The position numbers and the translations under genes are program-made. A stretch of DNA of 59,665 nucleotides. It comes from Methylococcaceae bacterium (GTDB lineage Bacteria > Pseudomonadota > Gammaproteobacteria > Methylococcales > Methylomonadaceae). How positions within the stretch are numbered: the stretch's first letter is position 1; every line of letters starts with the position of its first letter. Below the pieces are notes generated by a model. That model did no database searches and was not told where the DNA came from. It worked only from the letters and a program-made list of their open reading frames with translations. The stretch spans positions 1-59,665 of the forward strand of contig DAOUTG010000008.1 in NCBI GenBank assembly GCA_030626845.1, given 5' to 3'. Positions 1-7,473 of the stretch are shown here, piece after piece.

Positions 1-219
1 ATAAACCGAGGATAAACTTCGTAATAAAACGGCTTTTTCATAACGACTGACTTTTCTTTTTAACTGTTGTTGTAATACTTTTTCGGCTTTAGAATAAGAT
101 TTTTTTACAATCAAACTATCAGCTTTTTTTAATTGTTGATAAACAGGTTTTGAAACAACAGCGGCAAAACTTGGCGTTGCTAGGCAAAAGAATAGGATAA
201 GTTTTAAGATTAATTTCAT
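1..219 (-). CDS. TPR-like periplasmic protein of the TonB2 cluster (3' part outside window)
   Basis: This open frame runs from an ATG at 219 off the left edge, giving 73 codons. The protein begins with a clear signal peptide (MKLILKLILFFCLATPSFA) followed by a charged, helical segment rich in Lys and Gln that looks like the first helices of a tetratricopeptide protein. Its start overlaps the last bases of tonB by 4 nt, so it is translationally coupled to that gene. In Vibrio TonB2 clusters a TPR protein follows tonB2 in the same way, which supports the assignment by context. The repeats themselves lie outside the window, so the TPR call is inference. Confidence 0.7.
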   Translation of the reverse strand, partial: MKLILKLILFFCLATPSFAAVVSKPVYQQLKKADSLIVKKSYSKAEKVLQQQLKRKVSRYEKAVLLRSLSSVY

Positions 220-1019
220 CGTAATTTAAATTTTATGGTTTGCACCGCTTTTTGAGCGACGGCTTGCCCATTAACAATTCTAGCCTTAAATTTCCAACGG
301 CGAATGGCTTTTAAGGCTTCTTTATCAAAGACACCACTCGGTTTAGATGACACCACGAAAGGACTTTTAACTTTACCACTCGCTGTAATAATAAACTGTA
401 CTTTAACCCAACCTTTTTGTTTTCGTCTTAATGCACGTCTTGGGTATTTAGGATCAACACGATGTGTTGCTCGAACATTTGAATACACTTTATTTGACAT
501 TTTTGGCTTTGCAACTTTAACAGGTTGCTTAACCACAACTTTTATTGGTTTTTTAGCAATTATCTTAGTAGGCTTTACTTGGGTTACCGATGAAATAATT
601 TTATGAGCTACTTTTTTAACGTGTTTTTTAACTTTAGCTTTTACCTTAACTTTAGCTTTAGCTTTTACCTTAACTTTAATTTTTGGCTTAGGTTTAGGTT
701 TTTTAACCACGGCAAGTTGTATATCTGAACTGGTTAATAATTCAGGTTGTGGAATATCCAACGTAGGAATTTCCATTTCAGGTAAGGGTTTTTGCTCTAT
801 CGGTTTTTGTTGTTCTGGCGGGGGGGGCGGAGGCGGGGGTTCTTCTTTAGGAAGTTCACGTTTACTTTCAACTTCTTTATTAAGCTTTTTAAGCTTAATA
901 AATTCGGTCATTTGTAATGATTCGGTATTTTTTAAAGGCTCTTGATTATTACTGGTCATCGCCTCCATAGAACCAAATAAGCCTAATGAGATAATAACGC
1001 CTAAAAAAAGTGCAAACAT
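216..1019 (-). CDS. tonB: TonB energy-transducing protein
   Basis: TonB links the ExbB-ExbD proton motor of the inner membrane to outer-membrane receptors. The 267-residue protein has one N-terminal membrane anchor (about residues 1-16), a proline stretch with eight consecutive Pro near residue 65, a Lys/Val/Ala-rich low-complexity rod around residues 105-140 that spans the periplasm, and a C-terminal TonB domain (about residues 180-267) with the typical YPRRA and GVFDKEALKAIRRWKF motifs. The start ATG overlaps the exbD stop by one base (TAATG). It lies in the DUF3450-TtpC-ExbB-ExbD-TonB-TPR order, which suggests a TonB2-type rather than a TolA-type system. Confidence 0.93.
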   Translation of the reverse strand: MFALFLGVIISLGLFGSMEAMTSNNQEPLKNTESLQMTEFIKLKKLNKEVESKRELPKEEPPPPPPPPEQQKPIEQKPLPEMEIPTLDIPQPELLTSSDIQLAVVKKPKPKPKIKVKVKAKAKVKVKAKVKKHVKKVAHKIISSVTQVKPTKIIAKKPIKVVVKQPVKVAKPKMSNKVYSNVRATHRVDPKYPRRALRRKQKGWVKVQFIITASGKVKSPFVVSSKPSGVFDKEALKAIRRWKFKARIVNGQAVAQKAVQTIKFKLR

Positions 1020-1426
1020 TAGTCCATATCCGTGGCAATAGAGGCATTCATCACCCCTGCTAAACGAATTTGATCCATCACTTTAATCAATATTTTGGTT
1101 TTTGATTCTTTATCGGCGGTAATAATGACAGCCCCTAATGGATTTTCTGCATGTAAACGGGCAACATTTGCACGGACGGCACGAATATCAACGAGATGTT
1201 TATCTATCCATACATTACCATTGGCTTTGATACCAACAATAATATTCGCATTTTCTTTACGGGTTGCCGTTTCCGCTGTAGGACGATTAACATCTATGCC
1301 AGATTCTTTAACAAAAGAGGTGGTGACGATAAAAAAAATCAACATGATAAACACGATGTCGAGCATCGGTGTCATATCTATATCGGCGGTTTGTTCTGTA
1401 GTAGAGCGGCTAGATCGACGGCGCAT
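1019..1426 (-). CDS. exbD: ExbD/TolR family biopolymer transporter
   Basis: This 135-residue protein is the stator-associated subunit of the proton-driven TonB motor. It has a short Arg/Ser-rich cytoplasmic start, the conserved DIDMTPMLDIVFIMLIFFIV segment forming the single membrane helix with the essential Asp (residue about 23) that carries protons, and a periplasmic C-terminal domain. The length fits the family (about 130-140). It follows exbB after about 60 nt and overlaps tonB by one base, so all are probably on one transcript. ExbD is preferred over TolR because TonB, not TolA, comes next. Confidence 0.93.
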   Translation of the reverse strand: MRRRSSRSTTEQTADIDMTPMLDIVFIMLIFFIVTTSFVKESGIDVNRPTAETATRKENANIIVGIKANGNVWIDKHLVDIRAVRANVARLHAENPLGAVIITADKESKTKILIKVMDQIRLAGVMNASIATDMD

Positions 1427-1485
1427 AATAAATTATTTTAGTTAAATTGATTGCATAGGGCGGATAATGCTCACGCTGCGGTAAT

Positions 1486-2010
1486 TTAATAATGTTTGAG
1501 TAAATCCGCTAAATGATGCGTTTCATCACTAACCCACTCTTCAATAAGCTTGTTAAAATAAAGTCCAGAAATAGCAATAACCATCCCAGCCATTGTCGGA
1601 ACAGTCGCTTGAGAGATTCCCGAAGCCATCGCCCGTGCATTGCCTGTTCCAGTAATCGCTAAAACATCAAACACATGAATCATGCCTGTTACTGTGCCTA
1701 ATAATCCCAGTAAGGGACATAAAGCAATTAACATTTTTATAACAGGTAACGTTTTTGTTAGACTGATTTTAGCTTGGGAAAGTGTTGCTTCACGGATAAA
1801 AAAAGCAGTTTTTGATATTTTATCAGTTCGGTTTTCCCAGTTTTCTAACCATTCTAAACGTAATTTAGGATAGTGTATTCTGAAAAATAAAAACCGTTCA
1901 ATAATAAGCGTCCATAATAAAATGGAAACAAATAGAATAATCCATAGTAATGTGCCGCCCATTTGTAAAAAATTATCAAGGGCATCAAAAAAATTGCTAA
2001 AAAAATTCAT
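1486..2010 (-). CDS. exbB: ExbB/MotA-TolQ-ExbB proton channel family protein
   Basis: A 174-residue ExbB-type proton channel subunit. It has one N-terminal membrane helix (about residues 17-40), a cytoplasmic loop, and two further helices including the family signature LCPLLGLLGTVTGMIHVFD and the following TVPTMAGMVIAISGLYF segment. It is short and close to the ExbB2 form of TonB2 clusters. Its ATG overlaps the stop codon of the upstream long ExbB-like gene by one base, so the two channel proteins are co-translated. The two ExbB-like proteins probably have different jobs, one forming the motor with ExbD and TonB and the other (TtpC-like) acting as an accessory. Confidence 0.92.
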   Translation of the reverse strand: MNFFSNFFDALDNFLQMGGTLLWIILFVSILLWTLIIERFLFFRIHYPKLRLEWLENWENRTDKISKTAFFIREATLSQAKISLTKTLPVIKMLIALCPLLGLLGTVTGMIHVFDVLAITGTGNARAMASGISQATVPTMAGMVIAISGLYFNKLIEEWVSDETHHLADLLKHY

Positions 2011-3338
2011 TACTTTTCTAACCGTTTAGACAATAAACCTGCGGTTTGTTCATCTAATATTTGAATCAGTGTTCGACTACGTGCAGCAACAATACTATGT
2101 AAAAATAATAAAGGAATCGCTATACACAGTCCAAGCATAGTGGTAACTAAGGCTTGTGAAATACCATTTGCCATTAATTTAGGGTCGCCTGTGCCAAATA
2201 AACTAATGGATTGAAAAGTTGCAATCATCCCTGTGACTGTCCCAAGCAATCCTAATAACGGTGCAACGGCGGCTAACAATTTTATCATGGGTAATCCCTT
2301 TTCTAAAGCAGGAATTTCACGCGTAATTGCTTCATCTAATAACAATTCTAAATTATCAACATCAAGGTTATCATTCTTTTGGGTGGCAATAAAGACACGT
2401 CCCAATGGATTATTTTCATCAGCAACCACTTGATCTATTTGTTGAGTCATTTTTTTAGCGGTCAAAGTCAAAGTGATGAGTCTAAACAAAGCATAGATAA
2501 ACCCTATCCCTCCCATGACTAAAATAATATAACCGATAACGCCCCCTTGTTTAATGCGTTCGATACTATCAGGGGCTTGAATCAGCATACTTAAAATAAC
2601 ACCCCGTGTTGGGTCTATGCCTATATCAACTTGCCCTGTACTCATTTCTGCCATATTTTCTGCCATTCCTAAATAACCGCCTTCAGGCTGACGAGGTAAG
2701 GTGACCAATTTTCCTGTTTTAGGTAAATAACGTAAATACTGACCGTTTGCAAAGGCATTAAAATTACCAACCCGAACCACTTTACTTTGCTGTGGCGCAC
2801 CTGCGGTATTTAATACCTCGGTGGTGAAATACACAATTTTTCCTGATTCGGTCATTTCTTGCTGTAATGTAATCCACAAAGCTTCAAGCTGGTCTATGGT
2901 TGGCACTCTTTTATTATTCGCAATTTCATTTAAAAGCACGCTTCTTTGTGGAAATTGCGCTGAAATTAAAGAGCTATCCAGATTTACTTTTAAATCCCCT
3001 GCCACTTGTTTGGCAACGGTAAATAATTCCGTTAAATCTCCACTATTTTCTTTTAATAAAGTTTGCAATAAAGCGAGTTCATTTTCATTATTTTTAACTT
3101 GGGCTTTTAATTTGTTAGTTGTCAGGCTATGTGTTTCAAATTCTTTTTGTACTCCCTTTAACAAGGCTTGCTGTTTTTCTTTATCCGCTGAAAACCGTGC
3201 TTCACGTTCCTGATTGATTTTACCTTCCATGCCTTGAATTTTTTGCGCTTCACGTAATAATTGAGTGAGGTCTAAATGCTCTGCAACAATATTTTGAAAG
3301 GGTAGAACGATTAATAAAATAAAAATTAATTTTTTCAT
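2010..3338 (-). CDS. TtpC-like long MotA/TolQ/ExbB family protein
   Basis: A 442-residue protein with a signal peptide (MKKLIFILLIVLPFQNIVA), a long periplasmic N-terminal half predicted as coiled coil (residues about 25-110) plus a globular part, then a C-terminal ExbB-like channel module from about residue 265 with the signature APLLGLLGTVTGMIATFQS. This layout is that of TtpC, the extra protein needed for TonB2-dependent iron uptake in Vibrio. It overlaps the preceding DUF3450 gene (ATGA) and the following exbB by one base. The family is also simply annotated as MotA/TolQ/ExbB proton channel protein; the TtpC role is inferred from architecture and gene order. Confidence 0.88.
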   Translation of the reverse strand: MKKLIFILLIVLPFQNIVAEHLDLTQLLREAQKIQGMEGKINQEREARFSADKEKQQALLKGVQKEFETHSLTTNKLKAQVKNNENELALLQTLLKENSGDLTELFTVAKQVAGDLKVNLDSSLISAQFPQRSVLLNEIANNKRVPTIDQLEALWITLQQEMTESGKIVYFTTEVLNTAGAPQQSKVVRVGNFNAFANGQYLRYLPKTGKLVTLPRQPEGGYLGMAENMAEMSTGQVDIGIDPTRGVILSMLIQAPDSIERIKQGGVIGYIILVMGGIGFIYALFRLITLTLTAKKMTQQIDQVVADENNPLGRVFIATQKNDNLDVDNLELLLDEAITREIPALEKGLPMIKLLAAVAPLLGLLGTVTGMIATFQSISLFGTGDPKLMANGISQALVTTMLGLCIAIPLLFLHSIVAARSRTLIQILDEQTAGLLSKRLEK

Positions 3339-4111
3339 TTGCCTTCTTCCGCTGCTGAAATCGGTAAGGTGAGTAAATCAGGGGCAGATTCTTTGCGAGC
3401 AATGCGTAAACCCTTGCGAATTTCATTACGATAACTATCAGGTAAACTTTGCCAACGTTTCTCTTCTTTATTCCAAAATCCTGCCTCACTACCATCCAGA
3501 CGTTGGTAATAAAGAGCAACACGTCCTAAGCGTAAAAAATCCACAGGACTTTTAATGCCATTTAACGCAATTTCATTTTTATAAGCTTCAATGGTATTAC
3601 CATATTCATTTTCTATTTGGTAGGCTTCAATAATTCGGCGAAACTTTTCTGCCTTAGTCATATCAGCCCTTAACATCATGGCTTTTAATTTCGTCAAACG
3701 CTGTTTTCGTTCTTCGGGCAAAAAAGGTAAATCAAGATTAATAAAGGTTTCTAAGTTAGTTAACATTCGTAAAATTAACGGGGTAATTTCATTTTGAGTA
3801 ACGACAATGGTTTTTAATTGTTCTTGCAACGCAGTTTTTTCAAGTTGTTGATTTTTTAAAACCTGTTGCAAATGCTGGGTTTGGATTTTTAAATTTTTAG
3901 TTTGCCGAGTCGCAAAGCGATATTTTTCTAATAATGAGCCTGTTTGTTCGCTAAGGTTATCAATTTTTTTTTGAGAATCAACGGCTGCATCTTGTGTTGC
4001 TTGATCAACACGGATTGCCTCCTTTAATGGTTCAACAGCAAAACAAGGAAAAGAAAGTACCCCAATCATCAGTGCAATAGAGGTTTTTACAGGTGGGTAA
4101 AAAAAGGACAT
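3335..4111 (-). CDS. DUF3450 family periplasmic protein
   Basis: This protein has a signal peptide and a long coiled-coil region (about residues 30-110 from the chosen ATG at 4111), followed by a conserved C-terminal part with the motif RLGRVALYYQRLDGSEAGFW, which is characteristic of DUF3450. A longer reading would start at a TTG at 4153; the ATG at 4111 gives a cleaner signal peptide ending at CFA, although neither has a strong ribosome binding site. DUF3450 proteins sit at the head of TonB2/TtpC clusters in many gammaproteobacteria; their function is not known. The gene overlaps the TtpC-like gene by 4 nt and is first in the operon. Confidence 0.88.
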   Translation of the reverse strand: MSFFYPPVKTSIALMIGVLSFPCFAVEPLKEAIRVDQATQDAAVDSQKKIDNLSEQTGSLLEKYRFATRQTKNLKIQTQHLQQVLKNQQLEKTALQEQLKTIVVTQNEITPLILRMLTNLETFINLDLPFLPEERKQRLTKLKAMMLRADMTKAEKFRRIIEAYQIENEYGNTIEAYKNEIALNGIKSPVDFLRLGRVALYYQRLDGSEAGFWNKEEKRWQSLPDSYRNEIRKGLRIARKESAPDLLTLPISAAEEGK

Positions 4112-4277
4112 AGAATAGAATCGTGATTGGGTTAGTAAAAGAATAACTAGCAATGTAAATTAAATAATAATTTCCGAAATAAAAAGATTGTTGTAGATTT
4201 CAGATGTTATTAAATTCTCATTTATTAAGGATATTTATATCACAACACACCGTGTCTCAAAAAGTATTTAGCTGAGA

Positions 4278-4296
4278 CTGCGACCATTAGTCGCAG
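4278..4296 (-). terminator. Hairpin in the 4.11-4.31 kb intergenic gap, possible terminator
   Basis: A perfect 7-bp stem (CTGCGAC / GTCGCAG) with a 5-nt loop lies 17 bp past the stop of the zinc-ribbon gene. A weaker outer pairing of GTCTCA (about 4253) with TGAGAC (4273) flanks it. No clear T run follows on the minus strand, so this could be a Rho-independent terminator of poor form or just a structured spacer. The promoter of the TonB2 cluster should also lie in this gap, but I see no convincing -35/-10 pair. Confidence 0.4.
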
Positions 4297-4312
4297 CTTA
4301 ATAGAAAACCTT

Positions 4313-4963
4313 TCAAGAAAATAATTTTGAAACTAAAGAAGATAAGCTTTTTAATAAGTCAGGCTCTTCAACTAATGATGAATAATTAGATTGATGATGC
4401 GTTTGAGGCGGTACAGCTATAGGTTTTCGCCGTTGTTTTTGTTGTGTTCTTTGTTCAGAAAGTAATTGTCCACCTGCTTTTTTCCATTCCATTAAATGCG
4501 TGATTTCACCATTATCAAGCCAAATACCATGTTCACGACATTGGTCAATAACCACGCCACTTCTATGACCAAAATTAACCCGACTCATCATCATTTGACA
4601 CACAGGGCATTTTATATATTTAACTTTTTTAGCTTGATAACGATCTTGGTTAATGGTTTGAATATGTTTTAGGTTCACAGCTTCTGTATTAGCAACGGCA
4701 CTATTTAATAAAATCTCAATTTCACCAGGATCAAAGAAAAGCCCAAAACATTCACTGCAACGTTCTATATATAAATGCCCTGTAATTTTTAAATCAATCG
4801 TTTGTAAAGCAACCTCACAATGAGGACAAATACGATTAGAATACGGGGCTTTGATGGTAAACTCATGTTTGCTTTCTAAATCAACATCGTTACGCACACC
4901 ACAGTATTGACAACGATTAATATTCGCTTTTAGAGGGGCAGAACAATGTCTACAGGTTGCCAT
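4313..4963 (-). CDS. Multi-zinc-ribbon protein (TFIIB-type zinc finger)
   Basis: A 216-residue protein with three or four Cys-rich knuckles: CRHCSAPLKANINRCQYCG at the N-terminus, CPHC...CSEC around residues 46-72 and CPVC...C..HG around residues 118-145. The central and C-terminal modules resemble the zf-TFIIB family (CPxC then a CxxCxGxxxDxGE-like half, seen here as CSECFGLFFDPGEIE). The C-terminal 60 residues are Gln/Arg-rich and probably disordered. It lies 2 nt behind the SPFH-SHOCT gene, and such ribbon proteins often accompany virion-core-like SPFH proteins. The function is unknown; a role as metal-binding adaptor for the membrane SPFH protein is inference. Confidence 0.75.
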   Translation of the reverse strand: MATCRHCSAPLKANINRCQYCGVRNDVDLESKHEFTIKAPYSNRICPHCEVALQTIDLKITGHLYIERCSECFGLFFDPGEIEILLNSAVANTEAVNLKHIQTINQDRYQAKKVKYIKCPVCQMMMSRVNFGHRSGVVIDQCREHGIWLDNGEITHLMEWKKAGGQLLSEQRTQQKQRRKPIAVPPQTHHQSNYSSLVEEPDLLKSLSSLVSKLFS

Positions 4964-4965
4964 CG

Positions 4966-5979
4966 TTAAAAATTATCTAAAATTTGTTGTTTTTTAGCGG
5001 CATATTCTTCTTGACTAATTAGGTTAGCATCAACCATTTTTTTTAATTTTTCAAGTTTTTCCATGGGGTCATCAACGGCTTGAGATGGTTGTTGAGGCTG
5101 GGTATGATGAAAAGCCTGTGCCATATTTTGTCCTAATCCCATGCCTGCGCCCAGACCGACACCCATTCCCGCAGCCCCGCTTTCATTACGAGCCGCTTCT
5201 CGCATGGCTTCTAATTGTTGAATACTAGCATAATCTAAGCCAACTGCTTTTGCAGCTTGCGCTTCGGCGGTTAAATCAGCAATACGATTAATGCGTTTTA
5301 AGGTTTCATCATCAAAACTTGTACCTTCAATACGAAAATCGGTAATATCAAAACCCAACTTACCAAAAACTTCAGTCAGCTTATCATTTAGACCAATCGT
5401 AATTTCATTTCGATTAGCATCAATATCAGTATAAGTAAAACGACTTTCAGCTAGAAAATCAGAAATAGGATGAATAATTCGCGCTGACATGACTTTTCTA
5501 AAATCATCGCAAAAAAAATCACTTTGACTACCAACAACATTAACAAAAAAATCTTGAGGCTTAGAAATACGATAACTGTAATTACCAAACGCTCGTAAAC
5601 CTACGGGAAACTTATATTTAGGGTCTTCGTATTTTATCGCCGAAGTCGTTCCCCATTTTTGGTCTAAAATTTTGCTGGTTTTAAAGAAATAAATGCCAAC
5701 CTTATGCTCACTTTCAAAAAACTGCATAAATTTGCTAATGGTTGTCCAAAAAGGAATGTTATCTGTTTTTAAATCAAGCATACAGGCTTTGGTGATGACC
5801 GCTTTAACTTTACCTTCATAAACAAAAATACATCCTTGCCCTGGACCTACAATTAATTTTGAGGCATTTTTAATTTCATCACCATTATCTGTCCATTGAC
5901 TGAAAAGAATATCCGCACGCGGATTTTTCCATTCAATGACTGAGCGAAGTTGTCGTTTTATACCATCAAAAAGTGCCAT
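4966..5979 (-). CDS. SPFH domain protein with C-terminal SHOCT (virion core protein-like, YdjI type)
   Basis: A 337-residue protein of the SPFH family variant sometimes called virion core protein. It has no membrane segment at the start; residues about 25-230 form the SPFH-like domain (motif LIVGPGQGCIFVYEGKVK near residue 43), then an Ala/Gly/Met-rich hinge (GAAGMGVGLGAGMGLGQNMA) and a Gln/Pro linker. The last 32 residues (DPMEKLEKLKKMVDANLISQ and following EEYAAKKQQIL) match a SHOCT domain, a short oligomerisation module. It is transcribed into the zinc-ribbon gene with only 2 nt between them. The Bacillus homologue YdjI belongs to a membrane-stress operon; here the role is not shown by the sequence. 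Confidence 0.85.
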   Translation of the reverse strand: MALFDGIKRQLRSVIEWKNPRADILFSQWTDNGDEIKNASKLIVGPGQGCIFVYEGKVKAVITKACMLDLKTDNIPFWTTISKFMQFFESEHKVGIYFFKTSKILDQKWGTTSAIKYEDPKYKFPVGLRAFGNYSYRISKPQDFFVNVVGSQSDFFCDDFRKVMSARIIHPISDFLAESRFTYTDIDANRNEITIGLNDKLTEVFGKLGFDITDFRIEGTSFDDETLKRINRIADLTAEAQAAKAVGLDYASIQQLEAMREAARNESGAAGMGVGLGAGMGLGQNMAQAFHHTQPQQPSQAVDDPMEKLEKLKKMVDANLISQEEYAAKKQQILDNF

Positions 5980-6021
5980 GGAATCCTCGTTTATAATCTA
6001 TATTTTCGCGTTAAAATTTAT

Positions 6022-6564
6022 CTAATGCAGAGAATAGTTTGCATTAACTAGGTTGGGAATTAGTAAGCTATCGGTAGAGAAAAAATCCCAATTTGCCTGA
6101 GAAATTGCGCGTTGTAACATATTTGTTAATGCCATTAATAATTCATCATTAAGTACTAGATTTACATTCTGTTCATTAGTACATAATAAATCTAAATTCA
6201 TTGCCTGATCTTGAGGGGTTAGAATTTGGCATTGATGAACCAATAAAGATTGTCCTGTTTGAATGGGTTTTCTCGGTTGGTAATCCGTTGAAAAATCTAA
6301 ATTTTGACTCACCGCATTTTTACTCATTTCCTGAGCGATGTGTGAGTTTTGTTGTGTAGCAGTTTCAGCTATTGCTGTGGCTAATGGGGTTTTATCAAAT
6401 AATTCTGACAATGATTTTGCAACACGACGTGTTAACCAAACAGAGAGTTCATGATTATTAGATAAACCAATTTTAAATAACAGTCTATCTTCCACAGCAT
6501 TATAACTAATACTCAACTGCTCGATACTTGCATTTTTTAATTCATTTTGATTTTTTGTTTCCAT
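6022..6564 (-). CDS. Conserved-looking hypothetical protein
   Basis: A 180-residue soluble protein that I do not recognise. Residues 15-60 (LSISYNAVEDRLLFKIGLSN, then ELSVWLTRRVAKSLSELFDK) look like a small beta-alpha fold, and the middle (about residues 65-100) is Gln/Ser-rich and probably flexible. The C-terminal half is amphipathic. It has no signal peptide or membrane segment. It is followed at 42 nt by the SPFH-SHOCT gene and may head that operon with the zinc-ribbon gene, so a shared job is plausible, but nothing in the sequence names one. Codon use matches the neighbours. Confidence 0.65.
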   Translation of the reverse strand: METKNQNELKNASIEQLSISYNAVEDRLLFKIGLSNNHELSVWLTRRVAKSLSELFDKTPLATAIAETATQQNSHIAQEMSKNAVSQNLDFSTDYQPRKPIQTGQSLLVHQCQILTPQDQAMNLDLLCTNEQNVNLVLNDELLMALTNMLQRAISQANWDFFSTDSLLIPNLVNANYSLH

Positions 6565-6649
6565 TATTTCAAGTTTACAGGTTTTATGGGGTTGAAACTA
6601 TTATACACTGTTAGCTATCTAACTCATGTTATGCAAAGACATATCTTGC

Positions 6650-6916
6650 TTAACTTTCAATGATTTTTTCTCGCCATCTCTTTAATATCTGTTGTAGCTT
6701 AGGTAGGGTAATAATTTCTGGGGTTATGTCATCATCATGAAGATTTGCTAAGATTGCTTTATTTGCTACGATTTTTAATTCATAAACATTACCACAGAAA
6801 CTATCATTTTTTATTGGATTACGATTAATTGCCGTTAACACTTCATCACAAAAATCTATATTTTCATTAATATCGGTTATTAAAAAATCGTCAAACATTG
6901 CTGAATATTGAGACAT
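6650..6916 (-). CDS. Small acidic protein, candidate immunity protein for the EndoU nuclease
   Basis: Read from the ATG at 6916, which has a good ribosome binding site (AAAGGA, 8 nt upstream), this is an 88-residue soluble acidic protein. A longer in-frame reading would overlap the EndoU gene and lacks a better signal. The motif FCGNVYELKI near residue 40 and the C-terminal LQQILKRWREKI are the only striking features. It starts 13 nt after the EndoU stop on the same strand, has no signal peptide, and has the size of toxin-neutralising proteins. Assignment as immunity protein is inference from position, size and charge; I do not recognise a named family. Confidence 0.6.
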   Translation of the reverse strand: MSQYSAMFDDFLITDINENIDFCDEVLTAINRNPIKNDSFCGNVYELKIVANKAILANLHDDDITPEIITLPKLQQILKRWREKIIES

Positions 6917-6929
6917 TAATAAATCCTTT

Positions 6930-7445
6930 TTAGGGTTGAGGAAATGCGGTATTAACACGCGTGCCACGTTTAATTAATCCCATCCGAATCGTAAAGGCGT
7001 TTCCATTGGTTTGTAGACAATATCCCGCACTATCAGCTTCGGGTGCAGATTCACCTAAAATACCCCATTGAGGATGCTTCCCTGTACTATGAGTTGCTGC
7101 ATAAATAATTGAGCGAGTAATAGTTGCAACATTACAGTGATCTGGAAAAAAAGTAGAAAACTTAGTTTTGCCATTTTTAAATTTTACTCTCGCGCTATAA
7201 ATTCCGCCCCTTAAAGATTTCTTTTTAGCGATGGAGGATACGACTGAGGAGCTTGAAAGTAAATAATTAGAATGGAAACCTTTGTTACGTCCCCTATGGC
7301 TTTCACCACAGAAGATATGCTTTAAATTAATCGTAGGCTTAGTATCACTCCAAGTAAATTTTTTGTCTTGGCAAGAAAGTTCAGCATTAACACTTAAAGG
7401 CAGTGTTAATAAGCCAATAAGTAAGAATTTCTTAAATTTAAACAT
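6930..7445 (-). CDS. Secreted EndoU-type ribonuclease domain protein
   Basis: A 171-residue protein with a signal peptide (MFKFKKFLLIGLLTLPLSVNA) and then an almost bare EndoU-like domain. The bacterial EndoU signature is seen as LKHIFCGE (about residue 42) followed by GFHS (about residue 57, candidate catalytic His), a Lys-rich strand, and STFFPDHCNVATITRSIIYA (second candidate His). Bacterial EndoU domains are RNases usually found at the C-terminus of CdiA or other polymorphic toxins; here there is no delivery module, only a Sec signal. The small gene right behind it suggests a toxin-immunity pair. Four Cys residues could form disulfides in the periplasm. Enzymatic activity is not proven by sequence. 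Confidence 0.78.
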   Translation of the reverse strand: MFKFKKFLLIGLLTLPLSVNAELSCQDKKFTWSDTKPTINLKHIFCGESHRGRNKGFHSNYLLSSSSVVSSIAKKKSLRGGIYSARVKFKNGKTKFSTFFPDHCNVATITRSIIYAATHSTGKHPQWGILGESAPEADSAGYCLQTNGNAFTIRMGLIKRGTRVNTAFPQP

Positions 7446-7473
7446 GATTAATTACACCTTTGTTTATTTATTT

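Noticed and set aside
304-606. 100-codon plus-strand open frame inside tonB
   Set aside because: It is the reverse of the Lys-rich and C-terminal coding region of tonB, which has a full domain match; the plus frame has no recognisable product.
2821-3213. 130-codon plus-strand open frame inside the TtpC-like gene
   Set aside because: Antisense shadow of a gene with clear signal peptide and family motifs; no ribosome binding site.
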